A stretch of 64,000 nucleotides of DNA, taken from the NCBI GenBank assembly GCA_900546225.1, contig URBZ01000001.1:174049-238048 (forward strand), read 5' to 3'. Shown here in pieces: positions 8,053 through 16,812 of this stretch. The stretch is from an uncultured Rickettsiales bacterium (lineage in GTDB: Bacteria > Pseudomonadota > Alphaproteobacteria > Rs-D84). Below the pieces are notes generated by a model. That model was not told where the DNA came from. It saw only the letters and a program-made list of their open reading frames with translations, and made no database searches. Numbering within the stretch: the first letter of the stretch is position 1; each line of letters starts with the position of its first letter. A program made the translations under genes and the position numbers.

Positions 8053-8081
8053 ATAGTACACGTTTCCCGTGGTTTGGTCAA
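8053..8081 (-). promoter_or_regulatory. promoter of the secreted Cys-rich gene
   Basis: Minus-strand TTGACC (8081-8076), 17-base spacer, TACTAT (8058-8053). The region also holds a small palindrome CGTGT/ACACG (8047-8062). It sits exactly between IR1 and IR2. Confidence 0.6.
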
Positions 8082-8091
8082 GGGGTTTTGT

Positions 8092-8121
8092 GTCCAAATT
8101 TAGCCATCGCTAGATTTGGAC
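8092..8121 (-). promoter_or_regulatory. inverted repeat IR2 (operator-like)
   Basis: GTCCAAATTTAGC and GCTAGATTTGGAC separated by CATC: 13-bp arms with a single mismatch. It lies 10 bases upstream of the -35 box, so the promoter is bracketed by two related sites about 84 bases apart. Confidence 0.55.
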
Positions 8122-8189
8122 AGTCACCACACTTGAAAACACGGCAATATGCGTCACCTGTGATGCATTTTTCTATTTTGTAACAAAAA

Positions 8190-8207
8190 AACGCCCAAAC
8201 GGGCGTT
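8190..8207 (-). terminator. terminator of ppiD
   Basis: AACGCCC/GGGCGTT stem with loop AAAC and a T7 tract on the minus strand, 4 bases beyond the ppiD stop. The same stem is reused at 11017 and 24976. Confidence 0.75.
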
Positions 8208-8210
8208 TAT

Positions 8211-9635
8211 TTATTTTGCAAAGAATTTATCATAAACCTTGTGATTGATTTTGACCGGATACGTCCGAATCAGGAACGAATTATAATCGTCCGTGATTTC
8301 ACGCGATTGGGTTGATGCCAATTCTTTGCGCAAATCGGCCATCTTTTTCGTATCAACGGTTGGTGCAACCGCGTCACCCGTGTGCAATACATAGAACGCG
8401 TCCGCGGCACTGACGATTGAATTGTCATTTGCATTTGCGCGGAACGCCGCAACCAGTACGTCGGTTGGTGCGCCCGATGTGCGCGACACCGTCGCGGATT
8501 TGGTTGATAATTTCTTGCCTGCAAACTTGCCGTCTTTGTTCAAATCGACCAAGATTTCATTTGCACGAACATACGCCTGTTTGCGTTGGGCATCACGCTG
8601 CCAATCAGCAATCAGGTTCTTTTTAACCGATGCAAATTCGGCATTGTGCTGTGGGTCAATTTTATCAACACGTACAATTACAAATCCCTGCTTGGTTTCG
8701 GTCAGCTCACTTTCCAGCCCAGCGTCCATATCAAAGATTTTTGCAACCATTTTGTCGGTCAAAATCGCGTCCGCCGGACGACCGTCCGCCGCGAATGATT
8801 TCAATGATACGTATTTCGCATTGTGACGTTTTGCCGCGGTTGCCATGGATTCGCCCGCGATAATGTCATCTTCGACCTTTTGCGCGGTGGCCAACGCCGC
8901 GTCATAACTGTCGGGCTTTGACATATCGGCCGGAATCAAGACATACGATACCGTGCGGTGTTCTGGCACGACCTGGGGGTGCGCCGCATAGTATTCTTGC
9001 AACTGGGCATCGGTTGGCTGACCAACCTTGAAATCAGAAAACTTTACCGTTGCGTATTCAATCTTTTTCTGGCCATATCTGGCGTTATATGCCGCGGTCA
9101 GTGCAAACTGTGGCACATTCATCGGCACGGCGATTGGGCCCAATACATAACCACGCAAAACCTGATTGCGCAAGACGTTTGCAAATGCGTCCTCGCTGTA
9201 TCCTGAATTATGCAGCACCACATCAAACAGGTATGCGGAAAAGCGGCCATTGCTCTGAAATTCTGGGAATTCGCGAATTTCGCGCGCGATGCGACCATCG
9301 GTCACAACAAAGCCCAAATCGTTTGCACGATTTTCAACCATACGCTGTGTCGACAGGTCACCCAAAACGCGGGCGGTAAATTGCGCCCCCGTCTGTGCAT
9401 CGGTATAGACCGCCCGCTGTTGTTCACGGGTCATCTGGGCCAATGCGCGACTGCGTTCGGCATTGTATTCTTGCATTGTCACGTCGGCATTTCCAACGCG
9501 AACCAGTGTTGTGTCGCCACGGCTGCCACCGAAAACCCATTCGGCAACGCCCCAACCGACAAACGAGAAAGCCAATATAGCAATCAGAAATTTTGCCAAT
9601 GGCTTGTCTGCTGCATTACGTAAATATTCTAGCAT
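8211..9635 (-). CDS. ppiD: peptidyl-prolyl isomerase D-like periplasmic chaperone
   Basis: Membrane-anchored periplasmic folding factor of the PpiD/SurA type, which helps outer-membrane and secreted proteins emerging from the Sec channel. One N-terminal membrane helix (about residues 14-34, FLIAILAFSFVGWGVAEWVF) is followed by a SurA-N-like helical region and a parvulin-like segment around residues 200-350 (EHRTVSYVLIPAD, QGFVIVRVDKI). The length of 474 residues is shorter than the roughly 620 of the E. coli protein but usual for Alphaproteobacteria. Start chosen at 9635, where AAGGGG precedes ATG; an in-frame ATG 48 bases upstream has no such site. It is divergent from tpiA. Confidence 0.88.
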   Translation of the reverse strand: MLEYLRNAADKPLAKFLIAILAFSFVGWGVAEWVFGGSRGDTTLVRVGNADVTMQEYNAERSRALAQMTREQQRAVYTDAQTGAQFTARVLGDLSTQRMVENRANDLGFVVTDGRIAREIREFPEFQSNGRFSAYLFDVVLHNSGYSEDAFANVLRNQVLRGYVLGPIAVPMNVPQFALTAAYNARYGQKKIEYATVKFSDFKVGQPTDAQLQEYYAAHPQVVPEHRTVSYVLIPADMSKPDSYDAALATAQKVEDDIIAGESMATAAKRHNAKYVSLKSFAADGRPADAILTDKMVAKIFDMDAGLESELTETKQGFVIVRVDKIDPQHNAEFASVKKNLIADWQRDAQRKQAYVRANEILVDLNKDGKFAGKKLSTKSATVSRTSGAPTDVLVAAFRANANDNSIVSAADAFYVLHTGDAVAPTVDTKKMADLRKELASTQSREITDDYNSFLIRTYPVKINHKVYDKFFAK

Positions 9636-9703
9636 TTGTTCCCCTTTTGCGTTACCATAGCAAAACGACAAGAGAAAAATCAACGAAAAAAAGGGGAAAA
9701 ACC

Positions 9704-10405
9704 ATGAAAATTATTGCAGGTAATTGGAAGATGAATGGTACGCGCGCAGCGTTGGAAAATATGCTGCATGCGTTGCGTGATATTGTCACAAATAACCGCG
9801 TAATTCTGTGTGTGCCATTCACAATGCTGGGCGCGCATTCTGAAAACGTCGCACTGGGCGCGCAAGACGTCAGCACCCACGACCATGGCGCATTCACGGG
9901 CGAGGTTTCCGCCCCCATGATTGCGGATACGGGCGCAAAATACGTAATCGTTGGCCACAGCGAACGTCGCATGTACCACGGCGAAACAAACGACATTGTC
10001 CGTCACAAGGCCGCCGCCGCAATCGCATCCGGCCTGACCCCTATTATTTGTGTGGGCGAAACAATGGACGAAAAACAGGCCGGCAAAACCATGGCGATTA
10101 TTGAATCGGGCGTTCGGGAATCTGTGCCAACAGACGCGCGTAATGTTATTGTCGCATATGAACCACGTTGGGCGATTGGCGCGGGTCTGACCCCCACAGC
10201 CACAGAAATCGCCGCGGCGCACACACTGATTGCAAATACACTGGCCGATATGGGCTTGGACGGCACGCCGGTACTGTATGGCGCAAGTGTCAAGGGGGCA
10301 AATGCCGCCGAAATCATGTCGATTGCGCACGTTGATGGTGTATTGGTTGGTGGCGCGTCCTTGAAACCTGATGATTTCATACCTATAATAACCAGTGTGA
10401 AATAA
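9704..10405 (+). CDS. tpiA: triosephosphate isomerase
   Basis: Interconverts dihydroxyacetone phosphate and glyceraldehyde 3-phosphate in glycolysis. Catalytic residues are in place: Asn7 and Lys9 (AGNWKMN), His85 (VGHSERR) and Glu153 (AYEPRWAIG); the phosphate-binding YGASVKG and GVLVGGASL follow. At 233 residues it is about 15-20 shorter than typical, from compact loops rather than truncation. Start at 9704, preceded by AAGGGG. The 68-base gap to the divergent ppiD must hold both promoters. Confidence 0.97.
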   Translation: MKIIAGNWKMNGTRAALENMLHALRDIVTNNRVILCVPFTMLGAHSENVALGAQDVSTHDHGAFTGEVSAPMIADTGAKYVIVGHSERRMYHGETNDIVRHKAAAAIASGLTPIICVGETMDEKQAGKTMAIIESGVRESVPTDARNVIVAYEPRWAIGAGLTPTATEIAAAHTLIANTLADMGLDGTPVLYGASVKGANAAEIMSIAHVDGVLVGGASLKPDDFIPIITSVK

Positions 10406-10465
10406 GGTTACATTTGCATGGGTGGGCGTGCCCCACCCTGCGCTTACAAGTTGATAGGTATAATT

Positions 10466-11014
10466 ATGCAAGACGAAAACAAACCAGAAAAAGAAGTAGA
10501 AATCGAAACCGTATCGGTTGACACACCCGCCCCCGACATGCAACAGCCAGACAACACGCACGATGATGCCGTTGCTGAATTGGACGCGTTAAAGGTTGAA
10601 TTTAACGAACTGAACGACAAATATTTACGCAGTGTTGCCGAATTGGAAAATACCCGTCGTCGCGCCGCATTAGATGCGGAATCACGCGCCCGCAATCGCG
10701 CAATGAACGTGGCCAAGGAATTTTTGCCCGTGATGGACGCCATTGTCGCCGCGCAAAAACACGCACCAGACGATGCTGGCATTCAATCCATGGCACGCGC
10801 AATGGAATCTGCATTTGCACAAATCGGTATTGTCAAAATTGATTCCGTGGGTCAGGTTTTGAACCCGCAATTCCACAACGCAATTCAGGTTGTGCCCGCA
10901 CCCGCGGACGCAAATCCCGCACCTGCGCCAAACACAATCGTGTCTGAAATGCAGGCGGGTTACATGTTCGGGGACAGTGTCCTGCGCACAGCGATGGTTG
11001 TGGTATGTAAATAA
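10466..11014 (+). CDS. grpE: nucleotide exchange factor GrpE
   Basis: Exchange factor for the DnaK chaperone. The 182 residues have a disordered acidic N-terminus, then a long coiled coil (about 35-90, with KYLRSVAELENTRRR), and the C-terminal beta domain (IDSVGQVLNPQFHNAIQ and the conserved ending GYMFGDSVLRTAMVVV). Start at 10466 (MQDENK); the frame is open upstream but that part resembles no GrpE. It lies 60 bases after tpiA in the same direction and ends at a terminator, so the two may be co-transcribed. dnaK is not in the window. Confidence 0.95.
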   Translation: MQDENKPEKEVEIETVSVDTPAPDMQQPDNTHDDAVAELDALKVEFNELNDKYLRSVAELENTRRRAALDAESRARNRAMNVAKEFLPVMDAIVAAQKHAPDDAGIQSMARAMESAFAQIGIVKIDSVGQVLNPQFHNAIQVVPAPADANPAPAPNTIVSEMQAGYMFGDSVLRTAMVVVCK

Positions 11015-11016
11015 AA

Positions 11017-11039
11017 AACGCCCAAACGGGCGTTTTTTT
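11017..11039. terminator. bidirectional terminator between grpE and the next gene
   Basis: AACGCCC/GGGCGTT stem with A6 before and T7 after, serving grpE (plus) and the convergent small gene (minus), whose stop lies within the T tract. Confidence 0.8.
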
Positions 11040-11457
11040 ATTTTGTCTTTTGGGCCATTTCGGCACGAATCCGTTCAACCTGCTGAGAATTATCACACTC
11101 CGAACACTTTGCAAAATTTGTGTGAACTGTTTTCAAGAATTCCACCTTGGCAGCATTACCAACATATGACGTTTCTGGTATGCGCAATGCCAAACCATTT
11201 CCGCCCATATAACGACTGATATGTCTGCGGGGCAAAAAACCATTGCGACGCAACAAGTATTCGCATACGTCTATGTTTTCTGGACGTGTCATAAAACAAT
11301 AGAAATATACCAGACCATTTGTCGCACGTAAAAATGTCACGGTTGAACATAAACTGGCCAACAAATCGGCATCTGCCGCAGATGTCAACGACAACGAACG
11401 TGTCGATGTCTTGTTAAAGTAATCTTTGATGCGTTCAACACACGAATAAACTTTCAT
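11038..11457 (-). CDS. small orphan protein, distant member of the lepA-side paralogue family
   Basis: A 139-residue soluble protein without signal peptide. Its N-terminus (VERIKDYFNKTSTRSLSLTS) resembles the N-terminal motif of the five tandem proteins at 58384-60789 (IKYY-x-x-T-T-x2-QRAL and similar), and it ends with a CSECDNSQQ segment. The middle (about 30-110) is not recognised. A ribosome-binding site AAGGC precedes the ATG. The relationship to the tandem family rests on about 20 residues read by eye. Confidence 0.65.
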   Translation of the reverse strand: MKVYSCVERIKDYFNKTSTRSLSLTSAADADLLASLCSTVTFLRATNGLVYFYCFMTRPENIDVCEYLLRRNGFLPRRHISRYMGGNGLALRIPETSYVGNAAKVEFLKTVHTNFAKCSECDNSQQVERIRAEMAQKTK

Positions 11458-11514
11458 AATATATGCCTTTGATTTTTGACAAATATTACTACACGTTTAT
11501 ATTTTGTCAAGCAG

Positions 11515-14500
11515 TTATATGCCCAAACGGTGTTTCAGTTTCAACATAAATATCGATTCATCGCCAAATTCATCGGTATGATTTGGGTTCACACGATATA
11601 TAAAACCAATCGCACCATCAGTAAATGCCCCCAGCGCACGACGATATGTTGCGGTGAAACGCACCTCGCGATTTTCGGGCGTCAAATCAACATCGCGCAC
11701 ACCGGCATTTGTGATTGCTATATCATATTTTCCGTCTGCAACCTCTATAATATCATAATCCGCATGCGAATATTGCATAACCCCACGATTTACCCCCAGC
11801 GGACGCGCCACTGTGAAATTAAAGTTGCCCCAATCTACGCCGGCCGCAATCGCATCAGAATAAATATCAGACATACCCAAGATAAAATCGCCCCCCGTCA
11901 TATCAGATGTCGTACGTGCAAACGTCCCGCGTACGCGCAGTGTCAAATTATTCGTTGGCCGATATGACAATTCGGAATCAATATACATCGTATCACCCGC
12001 GCCCAGATTCAACAGCCCCCCCGTCTGGGCCCCCAGCAAGGTATTTGATTCATGTGCATTACCAAATGCGGTTGTAAAGCCAAATTTATCGCCGCGCCAC
12101 GCAATGTGCGATTGCGCCCCCGAAATCATACCCAGACGCGCAGGTTCATATTGCGACGAAATTGTTGGGTCATTTTCCAACAGTTCTTCGTCGGTAATTG
12201 CACCCGAAAACGCGCGCGCGCCAAATGACCAACGACCACTGTTATAAATCGCGTCGGTCGTAACCGCATTGGACGCCAGATTCAAAATCGGATTCGACAT
12301 ACCGTCAAAGCGCGACGCGCCATCGGTCAGATGATGCTGATATCCCGCGGCAAAGTTCCATGCGCCACGCGCATAATCCATATGTAATGTATCCAACCCG
12401 CCCATATTGTCATTATACGCACGTGACGACGTCGTCATTGAAAATCCAATATTGCCGATTTGTGTACGTGGTGTGGCGCGATTATCAACACGAAATTCGC
12501 CCAAAACATCACCCATATACAGCCCACGGCGCGATTGCGCGCCAACCGCAAACTCATTTTTCCAAATACGCGGCAACGCCATTTCGCCATCAATGCTTTC
12601 CAATTTATCAAAGAATGGTGCGCTGATTGTTGCCATACGTGGACTGAACGCCGACGACGTACGGAACGTGGTGTTCGTCGCCGCACGCCAGTACGCATTG
12701 CCGCTGCTGGAAACAATTTTGCCATCGGTATAGTAATACAATTTCTTGGCCGGTGTGGTTGCACGCGCAACGTTTATCAGGCCGTATCCGAATACTTCTT
12801 TGAATACGTCCAGATAGTTTTCGCCACCCGAACGCCAACGCGCATCATATTCATTTGGCAATGTGTACATGCTCTTCAAATACGAAATCAATGCGTCCTT
12901 GGTCATTGATGTACCGGTATCGGTCGATCCCAAGAATGGCCCATCGGCCGTCAACGCCAACAACATAAACAACTGTTTATTATTCAGATAATCAAATGCG
13001 GACTTTACCGCGCCCGCCGCACCGGCCGCCGCCGCCACCGCCAATTCATCGGTCAGCCCCGTTGCCGCAAAGCACCATGGGTCAATCGCCGCCGTGCCAC
13101 GTCCCGCCGCACCGCATGCGCGCGCCTTGTAATATTTATCATCAGACGTATCGTCCGGCGTACCATTGTTTGTTGACCATTGACTGAGCGCATATGCCCC
13201 ACTGGGTGAATACCCCGCAACACTGTCCGCCGTGGTTGTACCCTTGCTTCCCGTTTGACCAACCGCGACAACCGACATAAACAGGTGTTCCAAATTCGGG
13301 AAAACCAATGGCGCAGAATTTTCAAATGTCGCCTCTAATGTTTTGCCCGACCATGCGCTGTCTGTTTCAAATGCACCGGTCGAGAAAATTACCAACGGCG
13401 AAAATGTTGAACCCAACCCGCCAAAGAACGCCGACGCATCAGTCCCCGGCAACGCGTCCGCACCACCGACGCCATCGGTCGTATTCACATCATAATATTG
13501 GTTCACAAATTTTATAAATGCGGCCTGCAACTTGGTACTGTCTGTTCCAACAGACAAAACATCACTGATTGTTTTGGTATCGCGCGAATGCAATGGCGAA
13601 ATCACAGACGCATTTGCGATAATGTCTGGACGCGAACGTCCGCCGGCCAAATCGCCCGCCGCCCACAACGCACCCGATTTCAACAGTGCCTTGTAATTAT
13701 AGTAATCTGTATCTGCGATTTTTTTTGTCTGGGTAATCGTATTGTTTGCCAATGTGTACGCCGCATTGTTCATGTACAACGCACCATCAGCACCAATATA
13801 GCCATTATATGTTGTTGTTCCGTCGGTTGCGACAACAGCATTTCCCGTACGCGTTACGGTGTAAGTTTTTCCGTCCAATGTCAATGTATCACCCGTGGCC
13901 AACGCGTCACCCGCCATGGTGTACGATCCAGCATTTGTTGCCGTCATACTGACGTACCCACGACCACCGCCGGTTCTGAATATCGACATTTGACCATTCG
14001 GCATAAATCCCATGTAATCCGCATCGGCATAGCCGGCCTCTTTACCACCAATGATTTTTGCCAACAGGTTGTCCAACGCCGATGCCGACGTGTTATTGAT
14101 TGCCGTGCCCGACCCCGACAAATCAAAATCACCAACAAACGCAGAATCCTCGGTCGTGCTCATACCAGACAAATCAGTTGCACCGGCGGCAATCGTAATC
14201 TTGTTATTATAATATTTGCTGGACACCATGTCCGTGCTGGCCTGATTCAGGGACGAGCCATTAAACGTTGTCCACGGCAACAATCTGTCGCCCAACGACG
14301 ATGTGTCCGATGCATTCACACCATTTGCCGTAACCAGCCCCACATTCACCGGACGACCACCGGCGACGGCGGTACTGCCCAAATTATATTGTTTCAACGT
14401 ATCGTTTGTAATTGGCGCGCGCGCAGAATCGCGCAACGTACGCATACCCATATATCCACGCGCCAGCGCAGAATACCCACGCATCATCAGCAGGTAATTA

Positions 14501-15153
14501 CCACCCGCCATATTGTTCATCAACTTGAAATTCTTGGCCAAAATGTTGTCCGCATTTGATGGGCTGTACAAATTCAAGTTATCGACATAGTTTGCAGATT
14601 CTGTTTCTGCACTGGGCATTGCCGGCCCATATGGAATTGCCAGTTTTTCTGTTGGCTTGTTCGTGTCACCACCTGGTTTATCATCGCCACGATTACCACC
14701 GGATGACGGCGATTTATTATCATTCCCTGGGTCAAACACATCGGTCAATAAAAACAGTCCACCAATAACAACGGCGGCACCAGCCGCCGCCAATGTCATG
14801 CTCTGGGCGGACGACAGCCCACCGAAAAGCCCACCCGATTCCGTTCGGGTTGTATTCTTGTTCCTGTACTGTTTAATTTGTCGATCACAATTTGATGCGT
14901 CCGCACCATACATCTGTAAAATCTGGGCCGCACGCACGTCATTATTCATCAATGCCGTGCACACAATCGACATACCGGTCGAATCCACAAAGTTCACATT
15001 TGCGCCATTGTTTATCAAGGCCTGAACCTGTTGAATATCGGCGTTTTTTGCCGCAGACAACAGTTGCGCCGCAACCATAAACTCTGACGATGCCGCGCGT
15101 GCCGCAAATGGCAAAACAAACAATGATACTAGTAAAATTCTGATGTATTTCAT
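11515..15153 (-). CDS. autotransporter-like protein: ankyrin repeats, membrane helix, degenerate subtilase, beta-barrel
   Basis: A 1212-residue envelope protein. A signal peptide (1-20, ending AARA) leads into about two ankyrin repeats (28-90, INNGANVNFVDSTGMS and MYGADASNC), a strongly hydrophobic Ala/Gly segment (117-140), and a Pro/Gly/Asp-rich linker. The middle part follows the layout of S8 subtilase autotransporters (GYSALARGYMG, VVAVGQTG, GYGLINVARATTP), but the Asp, His and Ser motifs are not recognisable: SGSGT stands where HGTH is expected and GLTDELA where GTS is expected. The last 300 or so residues look like a beta-barrel of alternating strands. I infer an inactive passenger displayed on the surface. 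Start at 15153 after GAGAG; the frame opens nine codons earlier. Confidence 0.72.
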   Translation of the reverse strand: MKYIRILLVSLFVLPFAARAASSEFMVAAQLLSAAKNADIQQVQALINNGANVNFVDSTGMSIVCTALMNNDVRAAQILQMYGADASNCDRQIKQYRNKNTTRTESGGLFGGLSSAQSMTLAAAGAAVVIGGLFLLTDVFDPGNDNKSPSSGGNRGDDKPGGDTNKPTEKLAIPYGPAMPSAETESANYVDNLNLYSPSNADNILAKNFKLMNNMAGGNYLLMMRGYSALARGYMGMRTLRDSARAPITNDTLKQYNLGSTAVAGGRPVNVGLVTANGVNASDTSSLGDRLLPWTTFNGSSLNQASTDMVSSKYYNNKITIAAGATDLSGMSTTEDSAFVGDFDLSGSGTAINNTSASALDNLLAKIIGGKEAGYADADYMGFMPNGQMSIFRTGGGRGYVSMTATNAGSYTMAGDALATGDTLTLDGKTYTVTRTGNAVVATDGTTTYNGYIGADGALYMNNAAYTLANNTITQTKKIADTDYYNYKALLKSGALWAAGDLAGGRSRPDIIANASVISPLHSRDTKTISDVLSVGTDSTKLQAAFIKFVNQYYDVNTTDGVGGADALPGTDASAFFGGLGSTFSPLVIFSTGAFETDSAWSGKTLEATFENSAPLVFPNLEHLFMSVVAVGQTGSKGTTTADSVAGYSPSGAYALSQWSTNNGTPDDTSDDKYYKARACGAAGRGTAAIDPWCFAATGLTDELAVAAAAGAAGAVKSAFDYLNNKQLFMLLALTADGPFLGSTDTGTSMTKDALISYLKSMYTLPNEYDARWRSGGENYLDVFKEVFGYGLINVARATTPAKKLYYYTDGKIVSSSGNAYWRAATNTTFRTSSAFSPRMATISAPFFDKLESIDGEMALPRIWKNEFAVGAQSRRGLYMGDVLGEFRVDNRATPRTQIGNIGFSMTTSSRAYNDNMGGLDTLHMDYARGAWNFAAGYQHHLTDGASRFDGMSNPILNLASNAVTTDAIYNSGRWSFGARAFSGAITDEELLENDPTISSQYEPARLGMISGAQSHIAWRGDKFGFTTAFGNAHESNTLLGAQTGGLLNLGAGDTMYIDSELSYRPTNNLTLRVRGTFARTTSDMTGGDFILGMSDIYSDAIAAGVDWGNFNFTVARPLGVNRGVMQYSHADYDIIEVADGKYDIAITNAGVRDVDLTPENREVRFTATYRRALGAFTDGAIGFIYRVNPNHTDEFGDESIFMLKLKHRLGI

Positions 15154-15204
15154 GTAAAATCTCTCTGTGCTAAACATCATAACACAGATTTATTTTATCT
15201 GTCT

Positions 15205-15234
15205 ATAAAAAAAACAGTCCGACACCGGACTGTT
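15205..15234 (-). terminator. terminator of the coiled-coil protein gene
   Basis: AACAGTCCG/CGGACTGTT stem with a T8 tract on the minus strand, between this gene and the autotransporter gene. Confidence 0.75.
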
Positions 15235-15254
15235 TTCATTTGATGGTGCAAAAA

Positions 15255-15794
15255 TTATTTCACTTTTACCTTGGAATACCAAATGCGCGTTGCGGTAATT
15301 GTATGAACACGCTTTACAGTATCCGCGGCAACCTGTTTGGCATTATTATTTACAACAACAACATTATTATTGTTGCCAACAACGATTGTGCCATTATTCT
15401 GGGCATCGTCACGAACAACAACCTTGTTGCCACCACATGGCGCGGGCGCACATTTTTTCTGTTGCTGTTGTTTTTGTTGTGGTTGCGCCTGCGACTTTTT
15501 CGGCTGTGATTTTTTCTTGGCCGGCGTCTGCGCACGAACACAACGCTTGCCCTTTTCGCATTCGTTCAATTTGGCCGCCGTGTAATCCAAAGAATCACGC
15601 AATGCCGCATTTTCATCTTCCAAGCGTTCAACCTGACCATTCAGTTTTTCATACGCACTCTTGTAATTATCGCGATCCGCGATGGCGGATTGCTTGCTGC
15701 TGCACTGGGTAACACCAAACGCCAACAGCGCGATTGCCGCAATGCCGGCACCCACGCCCGCCAAAACTTTCTTGTCTAATTTCTTTGTTGCCAT
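15255..15794 (-). CDS. membrane-anchored coiled-coil protein with Gln/Lys and Asn tracts
   Basis: Not recognised. It has 179 residues: a lysine-rich start, one Gly/Ala-rich membrane helix (about 11-29), a predicted coiled coil (about 40-80, YEKLNGQVERLEDENAALRD), a low-complexity Lys/Gln region, a CAPAPC pair, and an Asn/Val tract (VGNNNNVVVVNNN). The N-terminus fits a single-pass anchor with the rest in the periplasm; the TQC after the helix is not a good lipobox. A ribosome-binding site AAAAGGTG precedes the ATG, with its own promoter upstream. It stands alone between the autotransporter and the Cys-module cluster. Confidence 0.72.
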   Translation of the reverse strand: MATKKLDKKVLAGVGAGIAAIALLAFGVTQCSSKQSAIADRDNYKSAYEKLNGQVERLEDENAALRDSLDYTAAKLNECEKGKRCVRAQTPAKKKSQPKKSQAQPQQKQQQQKKCAPAPCGGNKVVVRDDAQNNGTIVVGNNNNVVVVNNNAKQVAADTVKRVHTITATRIWYSKVKVK

Positions 15795-15823
15795 TTTTGC
15801 ACCTTTTTATTTATGTCGCCACT

Positions 15824-15852
15824 AATATAGGACAAAATATTACTTTTGTCAA
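15824..15852 (-). promoter_or_regulatory. promoter of the coiled-coil protein gene
   Basis: Minus-strand TTGACA (15852-15847), 17-base spacer, TATATT (15829-15824). Confidence 0.7.
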
Positions 15853-15879
15853 GACGTTGATTTTTCTGGTACTTTTTTA

Positions 15880-15909
15880 TTGGCACGCCCTGCCCTTTTT
15901 TGATATAAT
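15880..15909 (+). promoter_or_regulatory. promoter of the Cys-module gene cluster
   Basis: TTGGCA (15880-15885), 18-base spacer, TATAAT (15904-15909), 19 bases before the first ATG. Three genes follow in the same direction without a visible terminator until 21211. Confidence 0.65.
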
Positions 15910-15927
15910 TTACCAGACAAGAGAGAA

Positions 15928-16797
15928 ATGAAAAACAGCATCTATATTTTTTCGGCGGCAATCGCACTGGGCATGGCGCACACCAATATGGCACACGCGG
16001 CGTGCAGCGTTGCCGATTTTACACGGTGTTTGGATTCCGTGTGTGCAATCAATGTGTCGTCTAATCCGGCCGCACGTTGCCAATATTGTGGCACAGCCGA
16101 CGCCGGCACGCCAACCAACACTATGCGCAGTGTATCGGTCGGCGCATCTACGAAATATAATTTATCGGCCAAGGAATTACAGAAAGCACCCGACGCCCCA
16201 TCGGCGCGATATGCATGGGCAATTCGCCAATGTATTGCGCGCGTGGACGGCTGCACCGCGGAAAATGCATCTGACGCATACGACAGTTTGATTGAACAAT
16301 CGTGCCGTGCGGCGGGCATCAGCGCGGAAATGTCGGCATTGGCCATTGCGGCGGCAAAGCCGGCCAGCCAATCCAAATGCACAACCGACATCACCGCATG
16401 CATGACAGAATCAAAACATTGTGGTGCAAACTATGCCCAATGCACAGATAACGCGGATTTTGACGCGGCATTTGCAACGTGCAGTGTGCTGGCCACGGGG
16501 TGCGATGAATACACCGCAAATATTCGCAGTGCGATGATTACCACCCGCGACAGATTCTTGGCCAACGCCCAAAACACAATCAATGGCATTGTTGAATCAT
16601 ACCAGAATGCCCGCACCCAGAAATTGGCAACGGCGCGTGCAAATTGCACCAACAATGCGGGACGCGACGCGTGCATAAATTCAGTATGCGAAAACAATAT
16701 GCCAAACAAATGCGCCGCCGGCGACGCATCATCTGAAAAATCCATAGCCGCCAATTTGTGCAAATTCTATGAATTGGCGTGCAATGTGCTGAAATAA
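15928..16797 (+). CDS. secreted Cys-module protein 1
   Basis: No known family recognised. It has 289 residues with a signal peptide (1-24, ending MAHA) and about 20 cysteines. The recurring pattern C-x6-C-x6-C-G-x2-Y-x2-C appears once complete (CTTDITAC, then CGANYAQC), and shorter versions occur at the start (CLDSVC) and near the end (CINSVC). The remainder is Ala-rich and probably helical. It is the first gene of a three-gene run (15928-21209) with gaps of 15 and -1 bases. A GAGAG ribosome-binding site precedes the ATG. Periplasmic or surface location and disulfide bonding are inferred. Confidence 0.8.
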   Translation: MKNSIYIFSAAIALGMAHTNMAHAACSVADFTRCLDSVCAINVSSNPAARCQYCGTADAGTPTNTMRSVSVGASTKYNLSAKELQKAPDAPSARYAWAIRQCIARVDGCTAENASDAYDSLIEQSCRAAGISAEMSALAIAAAKPASQSKCTTDITACMTESKHCGANYAQCTDNADFDAAFATCSVLATGCDEYTANIRSAMITTRDRFLANAQNTINGIVESYQNARTQKLATARANCTNNAGRDACINSVCENNMPNKCAAGDASSEKSIAANLCKFYELACNVLK

Positions 16798-16812
16798 ACA
16801 AAGACAATATAA

